Shown here: positions 33,673-40,525 of the stretch, piece after piece
Layout: each line of letters opens with the position of its first letter
Position numbering within the stretch: the first letter of the stretch is position 1
Translations under genes and position numbers: made by a program
The notes under the pieces: generated by a model
What the model was told of the DNA's origin: nothing
What the model saw: the letters and a program-made list of their open reading frames with translations, nothing else
Databases searched by the model: none
Origin: Faucicola osloensis_C
GTDB lineage: Bacteria > Pseudomonadota > Gammaproteobacteria > Pseudomonadales > Moraxellaceae
Length of the DNA: 40,525 nt
Direction: 5' to 3'
Assembly: GCA_019353055.1 (NCBI GenBank)
Contig: JABAHL010000019.1
Location: 1 to 40,525 of the forward strand

Positions 33673-33702
33673 AAAAAAGCGGGTAAGTTACCCGCTTTTT
33701 TT
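33673..33702. terminator. Bidirectional terminator between antiporter and thiS
   Basis: GCGGGT/ACCCGC with an AAGTT loop, flanked by A6 on the left and T7 on the right, so it can stop transcription from both converging genes. Confidence 0.92.
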
Positions 33703-33714
33703 ACGCTGATATTA

Positions 33715-33915
33715 TTAGCCACCACCCACCGCTTGCACCACTTCGATGTTCATACCATCTTGCAAGGTGACATTTTCCAATTGGCTTTTTGGAATCAATT
33801 CACCGTTGATTTCAACAGCAAAACGACCCTGGGTTTGCCCCATTTCATCCAATAGTAGTAAGAGATTTTGATGTAACGTTTGTTTGACGTCACCATTTAA
33901 AGTCACTTGTGGCAT
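33715..33915 (-). CDS. thiS: Sulfur carrier protein ThiS
   Basis: A 66-residue ubiquitin-like protein that carries sulfur as a C-terminal thiocarboxylate for thiazole synthesis in thiamine biosynthesis. Evidence: size, the beta-grasp pattern VTLNGDVKQ, VEINGELIPKSQ, and the C-terminus VVQAVGGG with the required Gly-Gly end (here three Gly). The usual partner thiG does not follow: a terminator comes directly after. It is third in a minus-strand run with rpoH and the DUF423 gene. Confidence 0.88.
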   Translation of the reverse strand: MPQVTLNGDVKQTLHQNLLLLLDEMGQTQGRFAVEINGELIPKSQLENVTLQDGMNIEVVQAVGGG

Positions 33916-33962
33916 TATTTCGCTTCCTGTTTTGTTACGCTTTCTGTCATGGTTAAATAAGG

Positions 33963-34331
33963 TTAAACTGATGAAGTGTGCTTAGCAACACTAATCGCAA
34001 GCCAAACCCATGCGATAATAAACAGCGTGCCGCCAATCGGGGTAATGGCACCGAGCCATCGTGGCATGCCCAAAGCCATCAAATATAGTGAACCTGTAAA
34101 AAACACAATACCCAGTTGCATCACCCACGCGATAGTAGGGGAGGTGAGATTTATACGCAATAACATACCAACAATCAACAACCCAAGCGCGTGATAAAAA
34201 AAGTATTGTGTACCCGTCTGCCACCAAGCCATCTGCTCGGCTGACAAACGCGGTTTAAGCCCATGTGCGGCAAACGCCCCACAGGCGACCGCCACTGCCA
34301 TATTTATCGCGCCAATACTTAGCCAATTCAT
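33963..34331 (-). CDS. DUF423 family membrane protein
   Basis: A 122-residue inner-membrane protein with four hydrophobic segments. It matches DUF423 (E. coli YgdD): AVACGAFAAHGLKPRLSAEQMAWWQTG near the start, followed by FYHALGLL and LGIVFFTGSLYLMALG and a GAITPIGGTLFIIAW end. Function unknown. It begins 5 nt after the rpoH stop, so the two are likely co-transcribed and coupled. Confidence 0.88.
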   Translation of the reverse strand: MNWLSIGAINMAVAVACGAFAAHGLKPRLSAEQMAWWQTGTQYFFYHALGLLIVGMLLRINLTSPTIAWVMQLGIVFFTGSLYLMALGMPRWLGAITPIGGTLFIIAWVWLAISVAKHTSSV

Positions 34332-34336
34332 GACAG

Positions 34337-35518
34337 TTAATCCAACTGCAAATGAGTATTGGCTAACATGGCTTCTTTGATTTTATCCATGGCATTTTTT
34401 TCAATTTGGCGTACCCGTTCCGCTGAGATATTGTACTCTGCCGCCAACTCGTGCAAGGTCGCTTTTTGCTCATTGAGCCAGCGCTGCTGTACAATATCCC
34501 GCGAACGATCATCTAAGTCTTCCATCGCCTCCATCAAGGCTGAATTGTTATTTTCTTCCCAATCAGCATCTTCTACCATATCGGCTGGGTCAGCCGCATC
34601 TTCTAAAAAATACTGCGGTGCATAGCGACCTTCGTCTTCATCATCACTTTGTGCTTCAAACGAGGCATCATACGAAGTCAGACGACTTTCCATCTCTAAC
34701 ACTTGTTTGACAGTAACATTTAAGTCTTTGGCAATCGCTTCGGCTTCTTCAAGCGTTAACTGGTTGTTGGTTTTTTTCAGTGAGCGCAAGTTAAAAAATA
34801 GCTTGCGGTGCGCTTTGGTGGTCGCCACTTTGACGATACGCCAGTTGCGAATCACAAACTCATGGATTTCAGCTTTGATCCAATGCACCGCAAAAGACAC
34901 CAAACGCACGCCTTTGTTTGGGTCAAAACGTTTCACCGCTTTCATCAAGCCGACATTGCCTTCTTGAATCAAATCGCCTTGTGGCAAACCATAACCAGAA
35001 TAACTGCGCGCAATGTGAATCACAAATCGCAGATGCGACATAACCAGTAGCCGGGCTGCTTCTACATCCCCTTCGTCAGTATAGCGATGCGCTAGCTCCT
35101 GTTCTTGCTCTGCCGTTAAAATAGGAATTTGATGAACCGCGTTGATATATGCGCCTAAATTTACCCCAGGCGCAGATAACGCAGTCGGCATGGTAGGAAC
35201 AAGAGCGTTGGTCATGGCTTTCTTTTGACGGGATCGCGATGCAGTTTTACGTGGTTTTTCAACAAACTCATCATCATAGTCGTCGTCATCTTCGTCCACC
35301 AACTCATCATAGTCATCATAACTATCAGGGAGCTGTGCAAGGTCAATATCGTCGTCGCCTAAGCTATCAAAGTCTGGCTCGTCAAATTCATCGCGTTCGT
35401 CATCGTCGATGTCATCAAAGGCAGCGTGTGGGTCGTCACCTAGCTTAGCGTCAAGCTTGGTCGATTTTTTCGCGTTGGCAGTCTTTTTTATTGTCGTTGT
35501 TTTGGTCTTTGTAGCCAT
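34337..35518 (-). CDS. rpoH: RNA polymerase heat-shock sigma factor RpoH with acidic N-terminal extension
   Basis: A 393-residue sigma-32; the usual length is about 285. From residue about 103 it is standard: GVNLGAYINAVHQIPILTAEQE (region 1.2), LRFVIHIARSYSGYGLPQGDLIQEGNVGLMKAVKRFDP (region 2), the RpoH-box segment KLFFNLRSLKK, and a region 4 helix-turn-helix TLHELAAEYNISAERVRQIEKNAM. Residues 1-100 are a Lys/Thr-rich start followed by an Asp/Glu/Tyr-rich tract. The ATG at 35518 has AGG about 7 nt upstream; a TTG at 35533 is also possible. An internal ATG at 35215 (residue 102) would give a normal-length RpoH, so the extension could be optional. Confidence 0.93.
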   Translation of the reverse strand: MATKTKTTTIKKTANAKKSTKLDAKLGDDPHAAFDDIDDDERDEFDEPDFDSLGDDDIDLAQLPDSYDDYDELVDEDDDDYDDEFVEKPRKTASRSRQKKAMTNALVPTMPTALSAPGVNLGAYINAVHQIPILTAEQEQELAHRYTDEGDVEAARLLVMSHLRFVIHIARSYSGYGLPQGDLIQEGNVGLMKAVKRFDPNKGVRLVSFAVHWIKAEIHEFVIRNWRIVKVATTKAHRKLFFNLRSLKKTNNQLTLEEAEAIAKDLNVTVKQVLEMESRLTSYDASFEAQSDDEDEGRYAPQYFLEDAADPADMVEDADWEENNNSALMEAMEDLDDRSRDIVQQRWLNEQKATLHELAAEYNISAERVRQIEKNAMDKIKEAMLANTHLQLD

Positions 35519-35592
35519 GAAATAGCCTGTCAATTGTCCTTTAATTTATGTCATTTAGTATGCCTTAAAGCCAGCTTTTTTGTAAGAGGCGT

Positions 35593-35955
35593 TTAGCAAT
35601 TTTTGGTTATGATCGAGTGAAAGATTGTGTCTGTTGTATCTTCAGACGGTGTGATTGATGTCTGCTGTACCAGTGTATATCCGGCATGCTGACAAAAAGC
35701 TGCGATGTCACGCTTGCTGTTAGGGTCGGTTGCAGTCACATACACTGCATGACCCAACGCAGTCTTTTTTAGTGCCATTTTAAGTTTAAGCAGCGGCATC
35801 GGGCAGGCGAGTCCTTTACCATTTACATAGTGCTCAATTTGAGCATTGATGTTGAGATTGTTATGTTCGCCTGAGCGAAACAATCCCCAATCTTGGCAAA
35901 AAGCGTCATCTGAGAGTAAGGCAGGATTTAGCATAATCTGAGAAGAATCCGTCAT
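35593..35955 (-). CDS. TusA/YedF-family sulfurtransferase-like protein
   Basis: A 120-residue protein with the TusA fold. The family motif CPMP is in GKGLACPMPLLKLKMAL with the sulfur-accepting Cys at residue 51, and DPNSKRDIAAFCQHAGYTLV forms the second half. About 40 residues precede the domain. TusA proteins relay sulfur for tRNA thiolation or molybdenum cofactor use; which applies here is unknown. No Shine-Dalgarno is visible before the ATG. It lies upstream of rpoH on the same strand. Confidence 0.85.
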   Translation of the reverse strand: MTDSSQIMLNPALLSDDAFCQDWGLFRSGEHNNLNINAQIEHYVNGKGLACPMPLLKLKMALKKTALGHAVYVTATDPNSKRDIAAFCQHAGYTLVQQTSITPSEDTTDTIFHSIITKNC

Positions 35956-36242
35956 GGTAATAAAATCGCTACTGGAAAATTTAAAGTGTGTTAGGTGGTT
36001 ATTATAGGCTAAATTACAAGTGTAGACGATTGAGATAAATCAAAGTTAGCATTATATTTTTGAAAATCTAACCTTTATCCTGTACTTAGTGGTCGGTAGA
36101 TTGTAGCAAGATATCATTACAAAATTTGGCTTTTTAAAGCTGCTGAAATTTGTATATTGAGCAGTATTATTTAGCATTTACCTTTCTTAAACACCATTTT
36201 TTTAAACATCATTCTAAGCTAATTCGCTGTCAAAGGTCGCGC
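35956..36242. other. Divergent intergenic region (tusA-like / M48 protease)
   Basis: A 287-nt AT-rich spacer. It can hold both promoters but no clear consensus pair is visible. An open frame continues upstream of the protease ATG to 36150, but it begins with TTG and has no ribosome site. Confidence 0.4.
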
Positions 36243-37862
36243 ATGCCCATCAATCCATTTGCTGGTTATTTATCTGCTGGTTATTTATTTAGAAAAACGC
36301 CCGTAGTGGCTGTATTAAGTACCCTATCAACGGGCGTGCTTGCTGTCGATAACTTCTCCTATCAAAGTGCGCCTGCTTTTAATCCAGTCATGATTACAAG
36401 TGCTGAGCCTACCAAGGTCAATAGCCAATTAGCCTCTATGGACAATGGGCAAGCGCTCATCGATACCGAGCAAAATCGCCAAGTCGGTGAGTGGGCACTT
36501 CGACAAATCAACGGCAATGCAGCGCTGATAAAAGACCCTTGGTTGCAGCAATCGCTTGAACAAATTGTGTGGCAAATCAATGCGGTGGCAGGTCTCAACG
36601 CACCTATGGGGCTGGTGATTATCAATGACAAGCAAATCAATGCCTTTGCAGTACCCTCTGGGCTTATCGGCATCAATGTCGGTTTGTTGGATAAAGCCAA
36701 AAGTCTGGATGAAATAGTGAGCGTCGTTGCGCATGAGATTGCCCATGTCAGCCAGCGCCATTATCAACATCGAAATGATGAAAAAACCAAACAGCTACTG
36801 ATGCAGGCAGGCGGTCTTTTGGCGGGCGTGGCAGCATCTAAAGTCGGAGATGGTGATGCCGCTGCCGCTGTCATGCTAGGCTCTCAGGCGATGTCGGCCA
36901 ACGCTGCTGCTTCCTATAGCCGTGGTCAAGAGCGAGAAGCTGACCGTATTGGCATGCAAATCATGAACCAAGCGGGCTATGATGTCAATGCCATGCCCAG
37001 CTTCTTTGCCACCCTAGACCAACAAAACCCTGTCAAAAGTAACACCTTGATTCCCAGTTTTATTTTAAGCCATCCGCTCACCGCAGATAGAATCAGTGAA
37101 GCAAGGGCGCGAGTCGCAACTTACAAGCGTGATAGTCAGGCTAATATGGCATCAAACCGTTATCAATCTATTCAACAGCAGCGTGCGCAGCTATTTGAAC
37201 AAATCCAGTGGCGTGCTCGCTACTATGGCTATCTAGTCAACAAAGCCGATTTGGAACAAGGGGCAAAAACCAGTAAAGGTGCCAAGCTTGCGCTGATTAA
37301 TTATTATCTCGATAATGCACAACCCAAAGCGGCGCAAAGCTTACTGCAGGATTTTGACAAGGACATCAACACGCTCGCCAATCCGCTGGCAGTCGTGACA
37401 TTTAGTCAGTTAGCGGCGCAGCAAGGCAATGTCGATGTGGCAATCGCTAAATTGCAGCAACTCGCCTCTGTGTATCCTGAGCGCACAGATGTGCCACGCT
37501 ATCTAAGTGACATTTATTTAAAATATCGACCTACCGCAGAAAGTGGTCAAAAAGTATTAGCGCTGCTTCAACCCTTATCCAAGCAAAATCCCCGTGATGT
37601 CATGCTGTGGGATCGATTGCAACAAGCCAGTCAACTACTTGCAAAACATCGTAGCGGTGATGAGCAACTGATTCATCGCATCAATACGTTACGCTATCGC
37701 GCGTATGGCGAGTTATGGCGCAATGAGCTAAAAGACGCGGTGACATCACTGACCCAAGCCAAATCGTTAGCAAAGCAGCTACCTAGTAACCAATCTTTGC
37801 TGGCACTGCTGAACCAGCAAATCAACCAAGTACAAGACGCCAATCAGTTTAAACCCTCTTAA
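36243..37862 (+). CDS. bepA: M48 metalloprotease with TPR region, BepA-like
   Basis: A 539-residue exported zinc protease. A signal peptide (KTPVVAVLSTLSTGVLA) ends near residue 35. The zinc motif HEIAH is at residues 164-168 (VVAHEIAHVSQRHY), and the third ligand is Glu 232 in QEREADRIG. The second half is helical and repeat-like, consistent with the TPR domain of BepA (YfgC), which degrades or assists stalled LptD/BamA-type outer-membrane proteins. AAAGG lies about 6 nt before the ATG at 36243. It converges with engB with only 3 nt between stop codons. E. coli BepA is 487 residues, so this is somewhat long. Confidence 0.88.
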   Translation: MPINPFAGYLSAGYLFRKTPVVAVLSTLSTGVLAVDNFSYQSAPAFNPVMITSAEPTKVNSQLASMDNGQALIDTEQNRQVGEWALRQINGNAALIKDPWLQQSLEQIVWQINAVAGLNAPMGLVIINDKQINAFAVPSGLIGINVGLLDKAKSLDEIVSVVAHEIAHVSQRHYQHRNDEKTKQLLMQAGGLLAGVAASKVGDGDAAAAVMLGSQAMSANAAASYSRGQEREADRIGMQIMNQAGYDVNAMPSFFATLDQQNPVKSNTLIPSFILSHPLTADRISEARARVATYKRDSQANMASNRYQSIQQQRAQLFEQIQWRARYYGYLVNKADLEQGAKTSKGAKLALINYYLDNAQPKAAQSLLQDFDKDINTLANPLAVVTFSQLAAQQGNVDVAIAKLQQLASVYPERTDVPRYLSDIYLKYRPTAESGQKVLALLQPLSKQNPRDVMLWDRLQQASQLLAKHRSGDEQLIHRINTLRYRAYGELWRNELKDAVTSLTQAKSLAKQLPSNQSLLALLNQQINQVQDANQFKPS

Positions 37863-37865
37863 CGA

Positions 37866-38567
37866 TTAGATGGTTAACATAGGTTCATTATCTGTTGGCT
37901 CATCCTGCTCGGGTAGCGCCAACCAGTTGCCAAGTTTTAATGACAGTTCTTCAAGCCCAATCCTATCTTGGGCGGAAAATAATTGAATACTAAACGGCAA
38001 TTTTAATTTATTAAGCTGATTGCGGGTTTGCTGTAGCGTGTTTTTGGCAGCGCCATATTTGAGCTTATCGGCTTTGGTTAATAGCACATGAACCTCAAGC
38101 TCACCGTCTTTTGCCCAGTGTAGCATTTGCTCATCAAAGAATTTTAATGGATGGCGAATGTCTGTGAGCAGCACTAAACCGGCGAGACTTTTACGCGAAA
38201 TGAGGTATTTTTCAAGCTCTGACTGCCATTCTTTTTTCATCGCCTCGGGCACGGCGGCATAGCCATACCCTGGCAAATCCACCAACCGCTGATCCAAATT
38301 GCCCATATTAAAAAAGTTAATCATTTGGGTGCGACCTGGGGTTTTGGAGGAACGGGCTAACTGGCGCTGCTGGGTCAGTGCATTAATGCAAGAGGACTTA
38401 CCAGCATTTGAGCGGCCAGCAAAAGCAACTTCGCGACCCGTATCGGCAGGACACAGTTTAAAGGTAGGGGCGGACAGCATAAATTGGGTTTGATGCAACC
38501 AGCGTTTTGCCGCATCACTATCGTCAGTAATCGCAGTTGGCGCAAGGGTGTTAGTAGAATCCATCAT
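37866..38567 (-). CDS. engB: Ribosome biogenesis GTPase EngB (YihA/YsxC)
   Basis: A 233-residue small GTPase needed for 50S subunit assembly. G1 is GRSNAGKSS, G2 is in SKTPGRTQMINFF, G3 is DLPGYGYA, and G4 is LTKADK; spacing and order fit EngB. The first 30 residues are an N-terminal extension. The start is uncertain: GTG 38573, ATG 38567 and ATG 38564 are all close, and the ribosome site is weak; I use the first ATG. Confidence 0.94.
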   Translation of the reverse strand: MMDSTNTLAPTAITDDSDAAKRWLHQTQFMLSAPTFKLCPADTGREVAFAGRSNAGKSSCINALTQQRQLARSSKTPGRTQMINFFNMGNLDQRLVDLPGYGYAAVPEAMKKEWQSELEKYLISRKSLAGLVLLTDIRHPLKFFDEQMLHWAKDGELEVHVLLTKADKLKYGAAKNTLQQTRNQLNKLKLPFSIQLFSAQDRIGLEELSLKLGNWLALPEQDEPTDNEPMLTI

Positions 38568-39056
38568 CAGCACATAATCTTAATATTAAAGCGCTATTGT
38601 ATCAGCAAATACCCATAACCCAAAATTTTGAGCACTTGCTACCGCTGTTTTATAAGATATTTTTTGTAGTGAAACCCGCTTGCCAACCTGCAAATGACTT
38701 TTACATGATTATCGAGTTATGGCATAATAATCAGCCATATCAATTATTCGATTATGGTTTTAATCATCACCATCCCTGTAATCGAAAAAACCCTCGGTGT
38801 TTCAAAGTCATTAAGCTAACTTAAATGTCGTATTAGCCACATGATTAGTGTTCATTAGTGGGGGAACCTACAAATTTTGCAGACAAGCGCATGGTTGTCT
38901 TGCTATAATATTGTAACTTAGTAGATACATTCACCAGTGTTAAAGCAATAAATATGTATGATGATAACTGGGTGTTGCTTTGATATTGTAAGTAATGCCT
39001 TTGTCGCTAGCTCATTGTGAGTCATAACCAACACGCTTTAGTAGGAATTGTTACCG
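38568..39056. other. Divergent intergenic region (engB / cytochrome c4)
   Basis: A 489-nt region without a convincing gene. A 75-codon TTG-started frame at 38597-38824 has unnatural composition and no ribosome site. The right half has an extended -10 promoter at 38901-38909 with an adjacent inverted repeat, and a long leader where AAAGCAA near 38945 could pair with TTGCTTT near 38978. Confidence 0.5.
38881..38909 (+). promoter_or_regulatory. Extended -10 promoter with overlapping inverted repeat
   Basis: TGCTATAAT (38901-38909) is an extended -10. Immediately upstream AGACAA (38881-38886) and TTGTCT (38895-38900) form an inverted repeat with an 8-nt spacer, covering the -35 area, so it may be an operator. 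Transcription would begin about 140 nt before the cytochrome gene. Confidence 0.5.
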
Positions 39057-39725
39057 ATGAAAAAAATACTCACTGCCGCAAGCCTTTTAATTGCCAGCGT
39101 AAGCGGTTCTGCAGCTGTTACCGTACCAAAATATGACATTGCCAAAGGTAAGGTTATTGCTGAATCAGTTTGTGGTGCTTGTCATGGCGTCAATGGTGTT
39201 AGTAGTGTTCCTGCACAGCCTAACCTTGGCGGACAAAACGTTAAGTATCTATATAAACAGCTAACTGAATTCAAATCAGGCGCGCGTGTCAACCCTATCA
39301 TGTCAGCGCAAGTGGCAAAATTAAATGACCAAGACCTGGCGAATGTGGCAGGTTATTATGCAAGCCAACCACGTTGGGGGGTAGGTTATGCCAATCCGGC
39401 TTACGCAGCAACGGCGCAAAAATTGTATTATGGTGGTAATAGCACGCGCGGTGTGATTCCTTGTGCCGGCTGTCACGGCGGTAAAGCCAATGGTAACGAT
39501 TTAGCCGCTTTCCCACGTATTGGGGGTCAGCATTCAGCTTATATCGCAACCCAATTAAAACTGTTCCGTGCGGCAGGTCGTGAAGACGATGTAACTGACC
39601 CATCACAAACGCGTATGAATGATGCCGCTAAAAAAGGCGATAAAGGCATGATGCAAATTGTGGCATCGAAATTATCAGATAACGACATCAAAGTATTGTC
39701 TGATTATATCAGCGCTCTACACTAG
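39057..39725 (+). CDS. Diheme cytochrome c4
   Basis: A 222-residue periplasmic electron carrier. Signal peptide MKKILTAASLLIASVSGSAA, then two homologous cytochrome c domains with heme sites CGACH (Cys 39, Cys 42, His 43) and CAGCH (Cys 136, Cys 139, His 140). Candidate Met ligands are in NPIMSAQVAKL and RMND/GMMQIVASKLS. The halves share the GGQ..Y..QL.. segment, typical of cytochrome c4, which passes electrons from the bc1 complex to terminal oxidases. AGGAA lies 9 nt before the ATG; a TTG nine bases earlier is less likely. Confidence 0.93.
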   Translation: MKKILTAASLLIASVSGSAAVTVPKYDIAKGKVIAESVCGACHGVNGVSSVPAQPNLGGQNVKYLYKQLTEFKSGARVNPIMSAQVAKLNDQDLANVAGYYASQPRWGVGYANPAYAATAQKLYYGGNSTRGVIPCAGCHGGKANGNDLAAFPRIGGQHSAYIATQLKLFRAAGREDDVTDPSQTRMNDAAKKGDKGMMQIVASKLSDNDIKVLSDYISALH

Positions 39726-39745
39726 TATTTAACGGTATGTCATTT

Positions 39746-39771
39746 AGCCAAGCTTAGCGCTTGGCTTTTTT
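39746..39771 (+). terminator. Terminator after cytochrome c4
   Basis: AGCCAAGC pairs with GCTTGGCT over 8 bp around TTAGC and runs into six T. Confidence 0.9.
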
Positions 39772-39852
39772 ATTGCCTAAAACCACCTAACCAAATATTA
39801 ACCAATAGTAAATTTTAGTGGCAAATTAACCGGTTAACAAAAGCTTGGGCAT

Positions 39853-39881
39853 AAAAAAAGAGCCACCGAAGTGACTCTTTT
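39853..39881 (-). terminator. Terminator of tuf
   Basis: On the minus strand AAAAGAGTCAC-TTCG-GTGGCTCTTTT folds with a TTCG tetraloop and one T-G pair and continues into U residues, 17 nt after the tuf stop. Confidence 0.88.
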
Positions 39882-39897
39882 GTATGCTTACTAACGA

Positions 39898-40525
39898 TTA
39901 GTCGTTAACTTTAGCAACAACACCCGCACCTACAGTACGGCCACCTTCACGGATTGCAAAGCGTAAGCCTTGGTCCATTGCGATTGGGTGGATTAGCTCT
40001 ACGTTCATTTCAACGTTATCGCCAGGCATTACCATCTCTGTACCTTCTGGTAATTGGATTGCGCCAGTTACGTCAGTAGTACGGAAGTAGAATTGTGGAC
40101 GGTAACCATTTAAGAATGGGGTGTGACGACCACCTTCTTCTTTTGATAGTACGTATACTTCTGCGTCAAATTTGGTATGTGGTTTGATTGAACCTGGTTT
40201 AGCCAATACTTGACCACGTTGTACGTCTTCACGTTTGGTACCACGTAGTAGTACACCACAGTTCTCGCCTGCACGACCTTCGTCTAGCAATTTACGGAAC
40301 ATTTCAACGCCAGTACAGGTGGTTTTTGCGGTTGGTTTGATACCAACGATTTCAATTTCTTCACCAACTTTGATGACGCCTGATTCTACACGACCGGTTA
40401 CGACTGTACCACGGCCAGAGATTGAGAATACGTCTTCGATTGGCATCAAGAATGGTTTGTCAATCGCACGTTCTGGTTCTGGGATGTAGCTGTCTAGGGT
40501 GTCAAGTAGTTCTAGTACGGCTGGT
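39898..40525 (-). CDS. tuf: Elongation factor Tu, partial (5' end outside window)
   Basis: The last 208 codons of EF-Tu, which brings aminoacyl-tRNA to the ribosome. The frame is open to the window edge, so the gene starts beyond 40525; the G domain is therefore not seen. Visible are the end of the G domain (YIPEPERAIDKPF), domain 2 (PIEDVFSISGRGTVVTGRVE, GVEMFRKLLDEGRAGENCG) and domain 3 (FDAEVYVLSKEEGGRHTPF, YRPQFYFRTTDVTG, RFAIREGGRTVGAGVV). Codon use is strongly biased, as expected for a highly expressed gene. Whether it is one of two tuf copies cannot be told. Confidence 0.97.
   Translation of the reverse strand, partial: PAVLELLDTLDSYIPEPERAIDKPFLMPIEDVFSISGRGTVVTGRVESGVIKVGEEIEIVGIKPTAKTTCTGVEMFRKLLDEGRAGENCGVLLRGTKREDVQRGQVLAKPGSIKPHTKFDAEVYVLSKEEGGRHTPFLNGYRPQFYFRTTDVTGAIQLPEGTEMVMPGDNVEMNVELIHPIAMDQGLRFAIREGGRTVGAGVVAKVND

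Noticed and set aside
36150..36242. N-terminal extension of the M48 protease from TTG 36150
   Set aside because: No ribosome site there; AAAGG before the ATG at 36243 and the signal peptide position favour the shorter form.
38597..38824. 75-codon TTG-started frame in the engB/cytochrome gap
   Set aside because: No ribosome site, odd composition rich in His, Asn and Pro, and no known family.
1..40525. tRNA or rRNA genes, especially near tuf
   Set aside because: No cloverleaf or rRNA-like segment was noticed in any gap; a covariance-model scan would be needed to exclude them fully.

Overview
The window reads as an ordinary chromosomal segment of a gamma-proteobacterium of the family Moraxellaceae (Psychrobacter/Moraxella/Faucicola type; the genus is inference, no rRNA is present). 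Support: the lptM-lysA-dapF-xerC order shared with pseudomonads, gamma-proteobacterial RpoN and RpoH proteins, many short lipoproteins with ACQ-type lipoboxes, uniform codon use and a moderate AT bias. I see no phage, insertion sequence, CRISPR, rRNA or tRNA. Most genes are housekeeping or nutrient uptake.

Layout. 1-2756: a META-domain lipoprotein, then a glutathione S-transferase translationally coupled to proA (minus strand). 2988-9047: a polar amino-acid ABC uptake locus: ATPase, three tandem paralogous binding lipoproteins, two permeases and an unrecognised lipoprotein, split by terminators and with a possible attenuator in the leader. 9098-10539: tsaD and a FluC fluoride channel. 10669-14929: the phosphate uptake operon pstS-pstC-pstA-pstB behind a three-unit Pho box, with a terminator after pstS and no phoU. 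14969-19253: a ferrous-iron uptake operon behind a Fur box (M75 lipoprotein, DyP peroxidase, FTR1 permease). 19386-24392 (minus): rsfS, nadD, pta, ackA.

24742-28547: lptM, lysA, dapF, xerC. 28634-30147 (minus): a nitrilase-family hydrolase coupled to a stand-alone cyclic-nucleotide-binding-domain protein. 30355-33658: rpoN, an 18-bp tandem-repeat array, and a CPA1 Na+/H+ antiporter. 33715-35955 (minus): thiS, a DUF423 membrane protein, rpoH and a TusA-family protein. 36243-39725: a BepA-like M48 protease (plus), engB (minus) and a diheme cytochrome c4 (plus). 39898-40525 (minus): the 3' part of tuf, cut by the window edge.

The most notable points are the tandem trio of binding proteins with different ligand-site residues and a leader with mutually exclusive hairpins; long acidic, Asp/Tyr-rich low-complexity segments in both alternative sigma factors (RpoN linker, RpoH N-terminus); a repeat-derived insertion in NadD; an EfeB with a combined Tat/lipobox signal; and several short perfect tandem duplications (10, 12 and 18 bp) in intergenic regions. 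I found no clearly novel multi-gene system such as a defence, toxin or biosynthetic island; the candidates are variants on known systems.
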